From contig NZ_OCTP01000011.1 of the NCBI RefSeq assembly GCF_900232825.1, positions 459,262 to 523,261 of the forward strand: a DNA stretch of 64,000 nt, in the 5' to 3' direction. Source of the stretch: Anaerococcus sp. Marseille-P3625. GTDB lineage: Bacteria; Bacillota; Clostridia; Tissierellales; Peptoniphilaceae. Below are positions 8,052-18,096 of the stretch, piece after piece. The translations under genes were made by a program, and so were the position numbers. Under the pieces are notes generated by a model that saw only the letters and a list, made by a program, of their open reading frames with translations, made no database searches and was not told where the DNA came from. Every line of letters begins with the position of its first letter. Position 1 is the stretch's first letter.

Positions 8052-8949
8052 TAAAATTATAATTCAAATATTTTTTTAGATTTTCTTCAAGTTTTTTTCT
8101 ACCAGCTAGTTTGCAAAGCTCAAAAGACATATTTATATAATCCATGGCTTTTCCATCTTTTTGTTTAATCAGTAGATCTCCTTTTTGATAATAGCTATAT
8201 ATTAATCCTAAGATATCATTGTTATTGATTGATGTTCTTATAGCTTTGCCATTCCGAAAAGATGCTTTTTCAAAATTATTATCTAGATCATAATATCTGC
8301 TTATAGTATATGCTACTAAAGGATAATCTTTAGACGTTTCATTTATTTGAGATTCTATAAACAATAGGATGTCTCTGCCTAAGTCAATTTCCCCAATATT
8401 TCTTAATCTATTTGCAATAGTTCTTAAAATTCTAAGCTCAAATTTAGTAAACGAATGTAAGGCAAATTTTTCAACACTAAAATTTTCATGATTGATTTTA
8501 ATAAGATCAATTAGATTATTAATGCATTGCTCATAAGTTATATTTTCATTTAATACAACTTTGTAATATCCTAAATTCTGTTCATATCTTTTTTTATAGG
8601 TAATTGATAATTGAGATGTATCTAATTTTTCAAAGTCTATCAATAACTCTCTTGCTTTGCCAAGATCCAAAGAGTTAAGTGAAAAATCTATTTCCAACAA
8701 GTATTTTTCTATAGTTGACCATTTAGACTTTTCAATAGTATCAAATATATTATAAAATTCAATTCCCAGAGTATCCAACACTTTCAAAAGCGAGCTAATT
8801 TTTATATCAACTTTTCCACTTTCTAGTCTTCTTATGGTATCAATTGAAAGATTAGTAGCAAAAGAAATATCCTCTTGAGTTAATTTTTTGTATTTTCTAA
8901 TATTTCTTATCTCTTTACCAATATAAGTAATATCACATTCATTATTCAT
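8047..8949 (-). CDS. XRE-family HTH regulator with a helical C-terminal domain (Rgg/RRNPP-like layout)
   Basis: The protein has 300 residues. An N-terminal helix-turn-helix (about residues 10-65, KKLTQEDISFATNLSIDTIR then RLESGKVDIKISSLLKVLDTLG) precedes an all-helical region with tetratricopeptide-like helices. This size and layout match Rgg/MutR-type regulators, many of which bind a small peptide signal and control bacteriocin genes. No pheromone gene is evident nearby, so peptide sensing is only an analogy. It lies 12 bases behind the response regulator and should be co-transcribed with it. It probably controls the bacteriocin operon downstream. Confidence 0.8.
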   Translation of the reverse strand: MNNECDITYIGKEIRNIRKYKKLTQEDISFATNLSIDTIRRLESGKVDIKISSLLKVLDTLGIEFYNIFDTIEKSKWSTIEKYLLEIDFSLNSLDLGKARELLIDFEKLDTSQLSITYKKRYEQNLGYYKVVLNENITYEQCINNLIDLIKINHENFSVEKFALHSFTKFELRILRTIANRLRNIGEIDLGRDILLFIESQINETSKDYPLVAYTISRYYDLDNNFEKASFRNGKAIRTSINNNDILGLIYSYYQKGDLLIKQKDGKAMDYINMSFELCKLAGRKKLEENLKKYLNYNFK

Positions 8950-8961
8950 AGTAAAATTTCC

Positions 8962-9618
8962 CTATGGAGTACAAGAATCAAGTACCCACCTATAGCCCAA
9001 ACGGTTAACTGTTTCTATTGGATAAAGATTTGCTTTTTTAAATTCTAATCTTATTTTTCTTATGTGTTCTCTTACTGATCTTTCTGTTGTTTCCAGGCCT
9101 TTTTTTGCCATTTCTTCAACTATTTGATCTTTTGATAAGGTTTTGCCTAGATTATTTATTAATACTGCACAAATTGAAATTTCAAGCTTTGTCAAATCTA
9201 GGATATAATTTCCTATTCTAAATATCCCATTATCTTCTTCCATTGTGCAAAATCCAAGATTAATAATTTTTGTATCGTTAAGTTCTTCGACTTTTTCAAA
9301 TACGTGATTTACAAATTCTTCTCTGGTATTTGAATGAATAATAAATTCTTTATCGTCGATTTCTTGTTCATAGGGATTTTTGTTGTATCTTTCTGTTAAG
9401 TATATTACAGGTATATTTGTAGTTTGTTTTATGTATTGTATTACTTGTAGGCATTTGTTGTGAGTCATATCTACAAGAATTAGATCATATTCCTTAAGAT
9501 TTATTCCTATGAGGTCTTCAAAATTATCAAATTTATTAACAATTACGTCATTTTTGTCAAAACGAGAATTCAATAATTGTGATACACCATTTTCATATTC
9601 AACTGATGCAATTTTCAT
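8962..9618 (-). CDS. OmpR-family DNA-binding response regulator with an atypical receiver
   Basis: The protein has 218 residues. Its N-terminal half has a receiver-like fold with a candidate phospho-acceptor in LILVDMTHN. The usual acidic pair near the N-terminus and the conserved lysine loop are not recognisable. The C-terminal half is a winged helix: LDLTKLEISICAVLINN, SVREHIRKIRLEF, then ETVNRLGYRW. No histidine kinase gene is adjacent. It may work without phosphorylation or be served by a distant kinase. Its gene opens a two-gene unit with the HTH regulator directly upstream of the bacteriocin operon. Confidence 0.83.
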   Translation of the reverse strand: MKIASVEYENGVSQLLNSRFDKNDVIVNKFDNFEDLIGINLKEYDLILVDMTHNKCLQVIQYIKQTTNIPVIYLTERYNKNPYEQEIDDKEFIIHSNTREEFVNHVFEKVEELNDTKIINLGFCTMEEDNGIFRIGNYILDLTKLEISICAVLINNLGKTLSKDQIVEEMAKKGLETTERSVREHIRKIRLEFKKANLYPIETVNRLGYRWVLDSCTP

Positions 9619-9762
9619 TTCATCACCTCTATTTTATATTATAATTACTAAAAAATAAATGTAAAGATATTTTTATAAAAATTTCTATACCAAGCAAAAT
9701 ATGCCAAATTTTCGTGTATATGATAAAGTATTTTAGCCATTTTACTAATTATAGACTTAGGC

Positions 9763-9800
9763 AAAAAAATTGATGGCAAATAGTAATTCTACTTACCATC
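9763..9800 (-). terminator. Terminator of the carD-gpmA gene run
   Basis: On the minus strand GATGGTAAGTAG pairs with CTATTTGCCATC around a short loop, followed by AATTTTTTTGCC. It lies just past the gpmA stop. Confidence 0.75.
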
Positions 9801-9811
9801 TCTTTTTATAT

Positions 9812-10501
9812 TTACAAATAGTATTTTTTAATCATATTTAGATCATCATCTAGTTCATAAACTAAAGGTTGACCTGTTGGAATTTCAAGACCCATTATAT
9901 CATCATCTGATATTTTTTCTATATGTTTTGCCAAAGCTCTTAGGCTGTTGCCGTGAGCTGCTACTAAAACCACTTCATCTTTTAGTAGTTGTGGTGCTAT
10001 GTGGTCAAAATAATATGGAAGAGCTCTTTCTAGAGTTATTTTCAAATTTTCTGCAGCAGGAACTACATCTTTTGGAAGTTTTGCATATCTTTTTAAGTGA
10101 TATTGTTTTTCCATTTCTTCTTCTGATAGCAATGGAGGAAGTGTATCGTAGGATCTTCTCCAAATATGAACTTGTTCATCGCCATATTTTTCTGCTGTTT
10201 CAGCCTTGTTTAATCCTTGTAGGGCACCATAATGACGTTCGTTTAGTCTCCATGATTTTTCTACAGGGACAAACATTTGATCAGAATATTCCAAAACATA
10301 GTTACAAGTTTTTATAGCTCTTTTTAATATAGATGTATGTGCATGGTCAAATACAATGCCTGCTTCTTTGATTTTTTTGCCTGCTTCTATGGCTTCTTCT
10401 ACACCTTTTTCAGATAAGTCTACATCTACCCAGCCTGTAAATTTGTTTGCCAAGTTCCACTCGCTTTGTCCATGCCTTACCATTACTAATGTCTTTGTCA
10501 T
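9812..10501 (-). CDS. gpmA: 2,3-bisphosphoglycerate-dependent phosphoglycerate mutase
   Basis: The enzyme has 229 residues and interconverts 3- and 2-phosphoglycerate in glycolysis. The catalytic histidine lies in [10 protein letters not shown], the [10 protein letters not shown] segment follows, and [15 protein letters not shown] and the second histidine in [10 protein letters not shown] are all present. Length and motifs are typical of the dPGM class. It is the last gene of a long co-directional run and overlaps the mreB-like stop by one base (TAATG). Confidence 0.97.
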   Translation of the reverse strand: MTKTLVMVRHGQSEWNLANKFTGWVDVDLSEKGVEEAIEAGKKIKEAGIVFDHAHTSILKRAIKTCNYVLEYSDQMFVPVEKSWRLNERHYGALQGLNKAETAEKYGDEQVHIWRRSYDTLPPLLSEEEMEKQYHLKRYAKLPKDVVPAAENLKITLERALPYYFDHIAPQLLKDEVVLVAAHGNSLRALAKHIEKISDDDIMGLEIPTGQPLVYELDDDLNMIKKYYL

Positions 10502-11550
10502 TATCTTCTCCTTAATTTTTCGCTATCTTCTAGCTCTTTTTGTTTTAGTTTCTTAGAATCGTTGTAAGTTTTGTCAATTTCATCAAGCCAGCCTAAAGCT
10601 CTACCTGTCCCGTTTATTACACACTTACTAGCATCTTCGGCAATTTTGACTTTTATTTGAAGTTTTTCTTCTAGCCTATCTTTAAGTGTTGGTGTATAAG
10701 CTCCACCGCCAGTAAGTATTATTTCCTTGTCATAGATATCGCTTGAGAGTTCTGGTGGTGTTACTTCTAATACTTTTTTTACCCCGTCTACTATCATATC
10801 CACAGACGATCTAATGCAATCTTTAATTTCTCCTAAAGGAATGAAAACTTTATTTGGTAGACCATCTGTTATTTGTCTACCACTAACTTCTAGGGATTCA
10901 TTATCTTTAATGGAATTGGCTTGGATTTTTACTTCTTCTGCCTTATTATCGCCAATTAGTAAGCCATATCTTTTTCTAATGTTATCTTTGATGTCCTTAT
11001 CAAAATTTAAACCTGCTACTGGTATTGATTTGCTAATTATTATTTGGCCTGCTGATATAACTGCTATATCAGTTGTGCCTCCACCAATATCTATTATCAA
11101 ATCTCCACTTGCCTTGGTTATATCAACTCCTGCTCCAATTGCAGCAGCAAGTGGTTCTTCTATTAGATATGTTCTATGAGCCCCAGCATTTTCGCTAGCT
11201 TGAAGGACTGCTCTTCTTTCAACTTGAGTTGCCCTTGATGGTATGCAAATTAACAAATCTGGTTTGATAATTGCTTTTTTGATAGATTTTTCCAAAAAGT
11301 ATTTTAGCATTTTTTCTGTTGCTGGAAAATCTGCTATAACTCCATCTTTCATAGGCTTAATAGCTTTGATGTTTCCTGGAGTTCTGCCTACAAGTTTTTT
11401 TGCTTCGCTTCCTACTGCAAGAATTTCATTTGTTAAAACATCCACAGCTATCACTGAGGGTTCGTCCAAAACTATGCCCTTGTTATTAACATATACCAAA
11501 ACTTCTGCTGTTCCAAGATCTATAGCTACACTTCTTCTAAGTCTTGCCAT
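10501..11550 (-). CDS. mreB: Rod-shape protein of the MreB/Mbl family
   Basis: The protein has 349 residues with the actin-fold nucleotide motifs of Mre[14 protein letters not shown] (phosphate 1), [11 protein letters not shown] (phosphate 2) and [10 protein letters not shown] (adenosine). It is a membrane-associated cytoskeletal filament that guides cell-wall synthesis. No mreC or mreD is nearby, which fits a solitary Mbl/MreBH-type paralogue better than the classical mreBCD operon. The paralogue cannot be fixed from sequence reading alone. If the host is a coccus, its role in shape deserves attention. Confidence 0.9.
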   Translation of the reverse strand: MARLRRSVAIDLGTAEVLVYVNNKGIVLDEPSVIAVDVLTNEILAVGSEAKKLVGRTPGNIKAIKPMKDGVIADFPATEKMLKYFLEKSIKKAIIKPDLLICIPSRATQVERRAVLQASENAGAHRTYLIEEPLAAAIGAGVDITKASGDLIIDIGGGTTDIAVISAGQIIISKSIPVAGLNFDKDIKDNIRKRYGLLIGDNKAEEVKIQANSIKDNESLEVSGRQITDGLPNKVFIPLGEIKDCIRSSVDMIVDGVKKVLEVTPPELSSDIYDKEIILTGGGAYTPTLKDRLEEKLQIKVKIAEDASKCVINGTGRALGWLDEIDKTYNDSKKLKQKELEDSEKLRRR

Positions 11551-11558
11551 TTTTTCTC

Positions 11559-12728
11559 CTAATATTTTTTAAGTTTTTCGACTTTATCTAATTTCTCCCA
11601 TGTAAAATCTTTATCATTTCTACCAAAGTGTCCATAACTTGAAGTTTTCTTATAGATTGGTCTTAGTAAATCAAGATGATCTATAATTGCTTGTGGTCTA
11701 AAATCAAAATTTTCTTTTACAATTTCTAGTAATTTTTCATCGTCATAAATCCCTGTGCCAAAACTATCAACATAAATTGAAAGTGGATGAGCTACTCCTA
11801 TGGCATAGGAAATTCCTATTTCTAGCTTATGGCAAAGTCCTGCTGCAACCATATTTTTTGCTGCATATCTTGCCATATAAGCTGCAGATCTATCTACTTT
11901 TGTTGGATCTTTGCCAGAAAATGCTCCACCGCCAGATTTGGAATATCCACCGTAAGTATCTACAATGATTTTTCTTCCTGTAAGTCCACTATCGCCTTTT
12001 GGACCTCCAACTACAAATTTGCCTGTTGGATTAATATAAATTTTTGTATTTTCATCCATCAAAGAAGGATCGATTACTTTATTTATAACTTCTCTTATTA
12101 TATCTTCTCTTATAGTTTCAAGGCTTACTTCTTCGGTGTGTTGACTTGATATTACTATACTATCAATTCTTATTAATTTGTCGTCTTCATATTCTACTGT
12201 CACTTGAGTTTTGCCATCTGGTCTTAGGTAGGCTAAGGTTTTATTTTTTCTTAGCTCTGCAAGTTTCATAGCAAGTTTGTTGGCATAGCTTACTGATGCT
12301 GGCAAATATGAATCTGTTTCATCATCTGCATATCCAAATATTATTCCCTGATCACCTGCTCCAATTTTATCATATTTTTCATTTGATATTTTGTATTCTT
12401 GGGAATTGTTTACTCCAAGGGCAATATCTGGTGATTGTTCTATTAGCGATGTTAAAACTGCAACATTTGAATAATCAAAGCCGAGTTTTGGATCATCATA
12501 TCCAATTTCTTTTATGGTATCTCTAACTATTTTTTCAATTGGCGCATAAGCTTCAGTGGAAATTTCTCCAACTACCAATACTAAACCTGTCGATGTTACT
12601 GTTTCGCAAGCAACTCTACTATTTTTATCTTGTCTTAGACACTCATCTAGGATAGCATCAGAAATCCTATCACAAATTTTATCTGGGTGTCCTTCTGTTA
12701 CTGATTCACTTGTTATTAACCTACGCAT
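11559..12728 (-). CDS. metK: S-adenosylmethionine synthetase
   Basis: This 389-residue enzyme makes S-adenosylmethionine from methionine and ATP. Present are [15 protein letters not shown] with the ATP-binding His and metal-binding Asp, [12 protein letters not shown] and the [18 protein letters not shown] loop that holds triphosphate. Its start overlaps the end of ispF by eight bases. Confidence 0.97.
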   Translation of the reverse strand: MRRLITSESVTEGHPDKICDRISDAILDECLRQDKNSRVACETVTSTGLVLVVGEISTEAYAPIEKIVRDTIKEIGYDDPKLGFDYSNVAVLTSLIEQSPDIALGVNNSQEYKISNEKYDKIGAGDQGIIFGYADDETDSYLPASVSYANKLAMKLAELRKNKTLAYLRPDGKTQVTVEYEDDKLIRIDSIVISSQHTEEVSLETIREDIIREVINKVIDPSLMDENTKIYINPTGKFVVGGPKGDSGLTGRKIIVDTYGGYSKSGGGAFSGKDPTKVDRSAAYMARYAAKNMVAAGLCHKLEIGISYAIGVAHPLSIYVDSFGTGIYDDEKLLEIVKENFDFRPQAIIDHLDLLRPIYKKTSSYGHFGRNDKDFTWEKLDKVEKLKKY

Positions 12729-13200
12729 TTTTCTCCTCTAATATTACTACACTTCTAGCCTCTATGCCTAATCCTTTGCCAGTAAAGGATAAACCCTCAC
12801 TAGTAGAAGCTTTGACTGATACATTAGATATGTCAGTTTGTAGATGATTTGCAAGTACTTGTCTTATTTCTTCTCTTTTGGGATTAATCTTTGGCTCTTC
12901 GCAAATTACTACACTATCTACGTTACCGATTCTATAGCCATTTTCATTCATCAATTTAACTACTTTGTCTAATAGCTTTAGTGAATCTATGTCCTTATAT
13001 TTTGGATCAGTATCTGGAAATAATTTTCCAATATCTCCCAAAGACAAGGCTCCCAAAATCGCATCCATGATAGCGTGAGTTAGCACATCTGCATCTGAAT
13101 GACCCAAAAGTCCCAACTTGTAATCAAAATTTACTCCGCCAATTATTAATTTTCTATTTTCTACTAGTCTATGGACATCATAGCCTATTCCTATTCTCAT
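12721..13200 (-). CDS. ispF: 2-C-methyl-D-erythritol 2,4-cyclodiphosphate synthase
   Basis: The enzyme of the non-mevalonate isoprenoid pathway has 159 residues from the preferred start. [12 protein letters not shown] holds the zinc ligands, [19 protein letters not shown] the second metal site, and [18 protein letters not shown] the nucleotide contacts. The frame extends four codons further, but an AGGAAT site directly before ATG 13200 decides the start. It overlaps the 3' end of ispD by 23 bases. This pairing puts two successive pathway genes in one transcript. Confidence 0.96.
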   Translation of the reverse strand: MRIGIGYDVHRLVENRKLIIGGVNFDYKLGLLGHSDADVLTHAIMDAILGALSLGDIGKLFPDTDPKYKDIDSLKLLDKVVKLMNENGYRIGNVDSVVICEEPKINPKREEIRQVLANHLQTDISNVSVKASTSEGLSFTGKGLGIEARSVVILEEKNA

Positions 13201-13909
13201 AAAATTCCTCATTTTCTAAGCTTTTTATATATGCCTTGGCAAATAAAATATCTTCCTTTGTGGTGATTTTTATATTTGAATATTCTCCATCCACAACTTT
13301 TACTGGAATATCTCTTTTGAAAAACTCAAAAAGTTGACTATCGTCAGTTATTTTAAATTCACTTTCTACATATTTTTCATACATGGAAAATAATAAATTC
13401 TTATCAAAAGCTTGAGGTGTTTGGATATTGTAAACATAGTCCCTGTTTGGTGTAAAATCAACCAACATGTTTTCATCGACAATTTTTATGGTATCCTTAC
13501 TCTTTGTCGCTGAAATTACAGCCTTGTAATGCTTAAGCATCTCCAAAACTTTCTTAAATAAAGCTAAACTAGCAAAAGGCCTTACCCCATCGTGGGTTAA
13601 GACCAATTGGCATTTCTTATTTAGGGCTTTAAGACCTTCAAATGTTGAAAGTTCACGAGTTGTGCTTCCAAATACATACGATATTTTATTTGGATAATTT
13701 TCCAAGATTTTTTCTACTATTTCTTCATCTTCTTTTCTAATGACAAGGATAATCTCGTCAAAATTTTCAATCTTACTAACCTTATCAAGGGTTAGTTCTA
13801 TGATTTTTTTATTTTCTATAGTTAAATAAGGCTTGTTTATCTGACTATTCATGCGGTTGCCAGAACCTGCTGCTGTTATTATGGCCGATAAGTATTTACC
13901 ATCTAGCAT
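13178..13909 (-). CDS. ispD: 2-C-methyl-D-erythritol 4-phosphate cytidylyltransferase
   Basis: The 243-residue protein transfers CMP to methylerythritol phosphate. It shows the nucleotide-binding start AIITAAGSGNRMNSQINKPY, LTHDGVRPFAS with the metal-binding Asp, and ATKSKDTIKIV. It is followed by ispF and preceded directly by the PIN-TRAM gene, the order carD-yacL-ispD-ispF seen in many Firmicutes. Confidence 0.95.
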   Translation of the reverse strand: MLDGKYLSAIITAAGSGNRMNSQINKPYLTIENKKIIELTLDKVSKIENFDEIILVIRKEDEEIVEKILENYPNKISYVFGSTTRELSTFEGLKALNKKCQLVLTHDGVRPFASLALFKKVLEMLKHYKAVISATKSKDTIKIVDENMLVDFTPNRDYVYNIQTPQAFDKNLLFSMYEKYVESEFKITDDSQLFEFFKRDIPVKVVDGEYSNIKITTKEDILFAKAYIKSLENEEFYENRNRL

Positions 13910-15010
13910 TTAATCCTCTTTGCTTTTTACAAAAATCATTCTTCCGGCTGATGTTTGAAGGACGCTTGTTACTGTAGCTGTTATAGTTTTATCTAAGTAT
14001 TTATCCCCATCTTCAACTACAACCATAGTTCCATCTTCAAGATATCCAACTCCTTGATTTCTACCCTTGCCAAGTTTTATAACTTCAATTTCCATGCTTT
14101 CTCCTGGCAAAACCACTGGTTTTAAGGCATTTGCAAGATCGTTGATGTTTAATACGGGAATTCCTTGAACATCACAGACTTTGTTTAGATTATAGTCATT
14201 GGTGAAAATTTTTCCATTTAGATCAATGGCTAATTTTAAAAGTTTGCTGTCAACTTCTTTGATTTCCGGGTAATCTGTATTAACTATTACAAGATTTGTT
14301 TTTTCGTTATTTTTTATCTCATTAACAATATCAAGGCCTCTTCTGCCACGTTCTCTTTTTAGATCATCGGGGCTATCGGCTATGTGTTGCAATTCTTCTA
14401 AGACAAATTCAGAAATTATCAAATCGCCTTCGATAAATTCAGTGTTTAAGATATCTACAATTCTTCCGTCTATGATTACAGATGTATCAAGGATCTTGGC
14501 TGTTGCAAGATTTTTGTTCTTGTCATGCTTTAGTATTGATTTTTGCTCTTTTACATCTTTGACATTTTTAAAGAGATTTAGAAAATCTTCGCTATTTCTA
14601 ACTGAAACTCTCCATCCAAGATAACCAAAAACAATATATAATAAAATAGATAATAGCACAAAAATTGAATTGCCCACATAAGGTACTTGTAGGCTGGTTA
14701 AAGGTCTTGAGATTAAGGTTGCAATTACAATTCCTATTATAGCTCCGATTGTTCCAACTATGAGCTTCGATGCTGGGATCTCGCTCATTTGCCCTTCTAA
14801 ATTTGAAAATTTGTTGATAAATTTGCCTGCAAATTTACCAGATATAAAATAAAATATTATTCCACCAACTAGTCCTGCTAGGACATTTGCAATTATAAAT
14901 ATAATGCCGCGTTGTTCTATAAAAGAACTTGCGGCATTAACTATGTTGAATATTACAATGCCTAGTACAATTCCAATTAGTGTAATAACCAATTGAAAAA
15001 TACGTTTCAT
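13910..15010 (-). CDS. PIN and TRAM domain membrane protein (YacL-like)
   Basis: The protein has 366 residues. Four membrane segments fill the first 130 residues. A PIN nuclease domain (about 170-295) follows, with acidic residues in ILDTSVIIDGRIVDI, SEFVLEELQHIAD and IFTNDYNLNKV. A C-terminal TRAM domain (about 300-366) suggests RNA binding. The arrangement is that of Bacillus YacL, whose function is not established; a membrane-bound ribonuclease is the family-level guess. It lies between carD and ispD. Confidence 0.9.
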   Translation of the reverse strand: MKRIFQLVITLIGIVLGIVIFNIVNAASSFIEQRGIIFIIANVLAGLVGGIIFYFISGKFAGKFINKFSNLEGQMSEIPASKLIVGTIGAIIGIVIATLISRPLTSLQVPYVGNSIFVLLSILLYIVFGYLGWRVSVRNSEDFLNLFKNVKDVKEQKSILKHDKNKNLATAKILDTSVIIDGRIVDILNTEFIEGDLIISEFVLEELQHIADSPDDLKRERGRRGLDIVNEIKNNEKTNLVIVNTDYPEIKEVDSKLLKLAIDLNGKIFTNDYNLNKVCDVQGIPVLNINDLANALKPVVLPGESMEIEVIKLGKGRNQGVGYLEDGTMVVVEDGDKYLDKTITATVTSVLQTSAGRMIFVKSKED

Positions 15011-15029
15011 TTATACTCCTTTTAATAAT

Positions 15030-15509
15030 TTAAAGACCAATGGACTCATCTATCATTTCTTCGCCCTTGCCTTTTTCTAGAGAACCTGCCATTACTAATT
15101 CACTTGCTAATATACGTCTTGCTCTATTTAGTAGTTTCTTTTCTGTTGTTGATAATCCTTTTTCCTTATCCAAAATTGCAAGATTTCTTACCATCTCGGC
15201 GATTTTGTATATGTCGCCAGTTTTTATTATTTCTTGATTTTCTCTATATCTAACATTCCAGTTATCAGCCATTGGACTAGGATCATCGTCCAAAATTTTT
15301 AGGATTTTATCTCCTTCTTCTTTGCTAATTACATCTCTTATGTTCATTTTATTGATGTTTGAAATTGGTATTGAAATCTTCATAGAACCGATAGGCATTT
15401 TTAGGATGAAATATTCTTTTTCTTCTCCCAAAAATTCCTTTTTTTCAATAGCGTCAATCACTCCTGCTCCGTGATTAGGGTATACGATTTTATCGCCTAT
15501 TTTAAACAT
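15030..15509 (-). CDS. CarD family transcriptional regulator
   Basis: The protein has 159 residues. The N-terminal CarD/TRCF RNA-polymerase-interaction domain begins FKIGDKIVYPNHGAGVI and the C-terminal helical DNA-binding part includes KLLNRARRILASEL. CarD proteins bind RNA polymerase beta and stabilise open complexes at rRNA and housekeeping promoters. It is the first gene of the run to gpmA. An AGGAGG site precedes the ATG and a TATAAT box lies about 30 bases upstream. Confidence 0.93.
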   Translation of the reverse strand: MFKIGDKIVYPNHGAGVIDAIEKKEFLGEEKEYFILKMPIGSMKISIPISNINKMNIRDVISKEEGDKILKILDDDPSPMADNWNVRYRENQEIIKTGDIYKIAEMVRNLAILDKEKGLSTTEKKLLNRARRILASELVMAGSLEKGKGEEMIDESIGL

Positions 15510-15597
15510 TATAACCTCCTAGGTTCTCACTTATATTATATCAAATTGCGAGAAACTAGTAAAACTTACTTGGTTAAATTGTTAAAAAATAATATTT

Positions 15598-16503
15598 TTA
15601 AGCTTTTTTGCTTGATCCAACCTTCATTCTTATCTTTTCTTTCAAAATTTTTATTTGAGAATTTTTACTAGATCCGCCAAATTCTCCATCTAAAGACCAA
15701 GATACTTCTTCTTCAGTAGATATTTTAAAATCACTTCCTTTTCTTAAAATCAGCATTTCATTTTCTTCCCCATTTGTAAGGCCTGATACTATTTTATTTA
15801 GGTCAGCTAATGATTTTGGTGCTTTTACCATGGTTAGTTCAAAAACACCATCTGATAAACCTACATTATCGCCAGTTATTCCTGTAAAACCACCGACAGA
15901 AACAGAATTTGTCACCATAAAGTGGATAAATTCTCCAGAAATTTCTTCTCCATCTACTGATACTTTCATTTTATATGTTGGCATGTTAGATAGAGGTAAA
16001 GTTTGTTTTAAACCTTCAAAAATATAAGCAGATCTACCAAAAATATTTTTCACACCTTGATCTGTAGAAAAAGAAATATCAGAAAGTGCTCCAAAGGCTG
16101 CAACATAGACGAAATATTTATCATCAATTGCTCCTACATCTATCTTTTTTTCTTTACCACTTATTATAAGTTTTGTTGCCTGTTCTACATCTTCTGGAAT
16201 ATTTAATGATTTTGAAAAGTCGTTGGTTGATCCTGTTGGTATATAAGAAATTAGAGGATCTAAGTTTTCCTTACAAACTGCAGCAACTATTTCATCTAGG
16301 GTTCCATCTCCGCCAGCTACAATAATTTCCCCAAAATTTTTTCCACAATTTTCTATTAATAAAGCTCCATCGCCAGATTGCTGGGTAGCATAGATAGTAG
16401 TTAAATACTCATTTTGACTTAAATAATTGATAATCTCGGATAGATTATCGTTTATAGTTTGTTGACCACTATTTGGATTGTAAATAAATAGAGTATTTTT
16501 CAT
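15598..16503 (-). CDS. Diacylglycerol kinase family lipid kinase (DagK/YegS type)
   Basis: The protein has about 301 residues. It carries FIYNPNSGQQ at the start, the nucleotide loop VAGGDGTLDEIV and IPTGSTNDFSKSL, all diagnostic of the DAGK catalytic domain. It should phosphorylate a lipid, most likely diacylglycerol recycled from lipoteichoic acid synthesis. The frame is open seven codons further upstream, but AAGGAGAACTT directly precedes ATG 16503. No operon partner is evident. Confidence 0.9.
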   Translation of the reverse strand: MKNTLFIYNPNSGQQTINDNLSEIINYLSQNEYLTTIYATQQSGDGALLIENCGKNFGEIIVAGGDGTLDEIVAAVCKENLDPLISYIPTGSTNDFSKSLNIPEDVEQATKLIISGKEKKIDVGAIDDKYFVYVAAFGALSDISFSTDQGVKNIFGRSAYIFEGLKQTLPLSNMPTYKMKVSVDGEEISGEFIHFMVTNSVSVGGFTGITGDNVGLSDGVFELTMVKAPKSLADLNKIVSGLTNGEENEMLILRKGSDFKISTEEEVSWSLDGEFGGSSKNSQIKILKEKIRMKVGSSKKA

Positions 16504-16572
16504 AAGTTCTCCTTGAAATTTCAAAAAATAAATTCTCTATTATATTTTACTCCTATTTATATTTATAATAAA

Positions 16573-16610
16573 TAAAAAAATGGTCTTCCAAGAAAAAACT
16601 TAGAAGACCA
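16573..16610 (-). terminator. Terminator of the GntR-ABC operon
   Basis: On the minus strand TGGTCTTCTAAG and CTTGGAAGACCA form a 12-bp stem around TTTTTT, followed by TTTTTTT. Confidence 0.9.
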
Positions 16611-16618
16611 AATATTGA

Positions 16619-17410
16619 TTAATTTACTGATAATTTCTTATCGTGCAATAGATAGCTGATTGCATACATTACAGAAGATAATACTAGGTTAAATAAGATA
16701 GGTATAATAAATGTAGTATTTGAAATATTAGTAACTATTTTCATTCCCATACCATTTATTTCCTTAACTTCATTTAGATTGTTTAAAAGAACATTGGCTT
16801 GTAGGTAAGAAAATGAAAAACCTATTATTATAAGCAATATTATAAATACAAAAAGTGCTGCAGACTTGGAATATTTTGCCAAATACTTGCTACCTGTTGC
16901 TGTTGATGATAGCAAAAGCATACTAATAAGAGTAATTAATACGCTAAAGGCCACGAGAATTATTAGAGCAAATCTTCCTAGACCTATATTTGCAATAATA
17001 GTCTTTATACCGTCAAAAATATCACTTAATGTATAGATCTGTTCTTTTTGTGCTAAACCTAATATTATAAAATTTACTATGAAAGACGTAAAAGATAAGA
17101 TTCCTATTAGTATATAGTTTATAAATCTTGCTCCTATTATCTGTGAGCTTTTGTAAGGAAGCGTTGAATAAAAGCTTGATTCTTTGTCATAAAATCTTTT
17201 CATATCCTTATCTGTACTTATGCTTAAAGCGATAATAGGACCTACCATCAATAAAGTAAAAGAAATTACTATTGCAATTCCTATTAATGCAGAAGTTTCA
17301 AAAACTTCATATAGTTTCATCAATATAAAAGATGAAATCAAAGGAAGAATCAACCACAAAATTATATTTTTAAAATCTTCTTTGAATATTTGTCCAATAA
17401 GTTTTCCCAT
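16619..17410 (-). CDS. ABC transporter permease (ABC-2 type) of a GntR-regulated exporter
   Basis: This 263-residue membrane protein has six predicted helices. A short cytosolic segment after helix 2 reads DKDMKRFYDKESSFYSTLPY, a pattern common in permeases of YtrB-type exporters. It overlaps the ATPase stop by one base at 17410. Substrate unknown. Such GntR-linked exporters in Firmicutes often respond to cell-wall-active compounds, which is a family-level expectation only. Confidence 0.8.
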   Translation of the reverse strand: MGKLIGQIFKEDFKNIILWLILPLISSFILMKLYEVFETSALIGIAIVISFTLLMVGPIIALSISTDKDMKRFYDKESSFYSTLPYKSSQIIGARFINYILIGILSFTSFIVNFIILGLAQKEQIYTLSDIFDGIKTIIANIGLGRFALIILVAFSVLITLISMLLLSSTATGSKYLAKYSKSAALFVFIILLIIIGFSFSYLQANVLLNNLNEVKEINGMGMKIVTNISNTTFIIPILFNLVLSSVMYAISYLLHDKKLSVN

Positions 17411-18093
17411 TACATTACCTCCACGAAATATTCTTCAATAGTCATGCCCTTATCTTCTCTAATCTCATCGGCACTTTGGTTTATGATAATTTTGCCCTTA
17501 TCAAGGAAAATCGCCCTATCGAGGATATTTTCAACCGCTGAAATAAGATGAGTTGAAATTAGCAAAATTCCCTGATAATCAAAATTATCAATTATCGTAT
17601 CTATAACTATTTTTCTAGATTTTGGATCAACTCCACTAATCGGCTCATCCAAAAGATATATCTTTGCCTTTCTCGATAAAGTTAGGGCAATTTGAACCTT
17701 ATCTCTCATACCCTTAGAACATTCTTTCATTTTAAGATCTTTTGAAACATTAAAATTATCTAGCAAATCGTAAAATTTCTCGTTTTGAAAATCTTCATAG
17801 AATTTCCTATACAAGTCGACTATTTCTACAATTTTCAAATTATCATCAATTGCTAAATGGTCCGGTTGGTAGGAAATTAAACTATTTGTAAGCCCTCCTG
17901 GATTTTCGCCCTTAATTTTGACATCGCCCTTATAATTTCTCTCAAGGCCAGCTAGTATTCTAAGCAAAGTAGTTTTGCCTGAACCATTTTCTCCCAAAAG
18001 CCCAATAATTTGGCCTTCTTCTAATTTTAGATCTAGATTATCTAAAACAGCTCTGCCTCCATAAACCATGGTTAAATTTTTAATATCAATCAT
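17410..18093 (-). CDS. ABC transporter ATP-binding protein of the GntR-regulated exporter
   Basis: The protein has 227 residues. Walker A is GENGSGKTT, the signature reads CSKGMRDKVQIA in place of LSGGQ, Walker B is IYLLDEPISGVD, and the H-loop is ISTHLI. The signature form is usual for ABC-2 exporters of the YtrB/BcrA group. It starts three bases after the GntR gene and pairs with the permease that follows. Confidence 0.92.
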   Translation of the reverse strand: MIDIKNLTMVYGGRAVLDNLDLKLEEGQIIGLLGENGSGKTTLLRILAGLERNYKGDVKIKGENPGGLTNSLISYQPDHLAIDDNLKIVEIVDLYRKFYEDFQNEKFYDLLDNFNVSKDLKMKECSKGMRDKVQIALTLSRKAKIYLLDEPISGVDPKSRKIVIDTIIDNFDYQGILLISTHLISAVENILDRAIFLDKGKIIINQSADEIREDKGMTIEEYFVEVM

Positions 18094-18096
18094 TTT

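Noticed and set aside
9877-10317. Plus-strand frame of 146 codons
   Set aside because: It is antisense to gpmA, which is complete and conserved.
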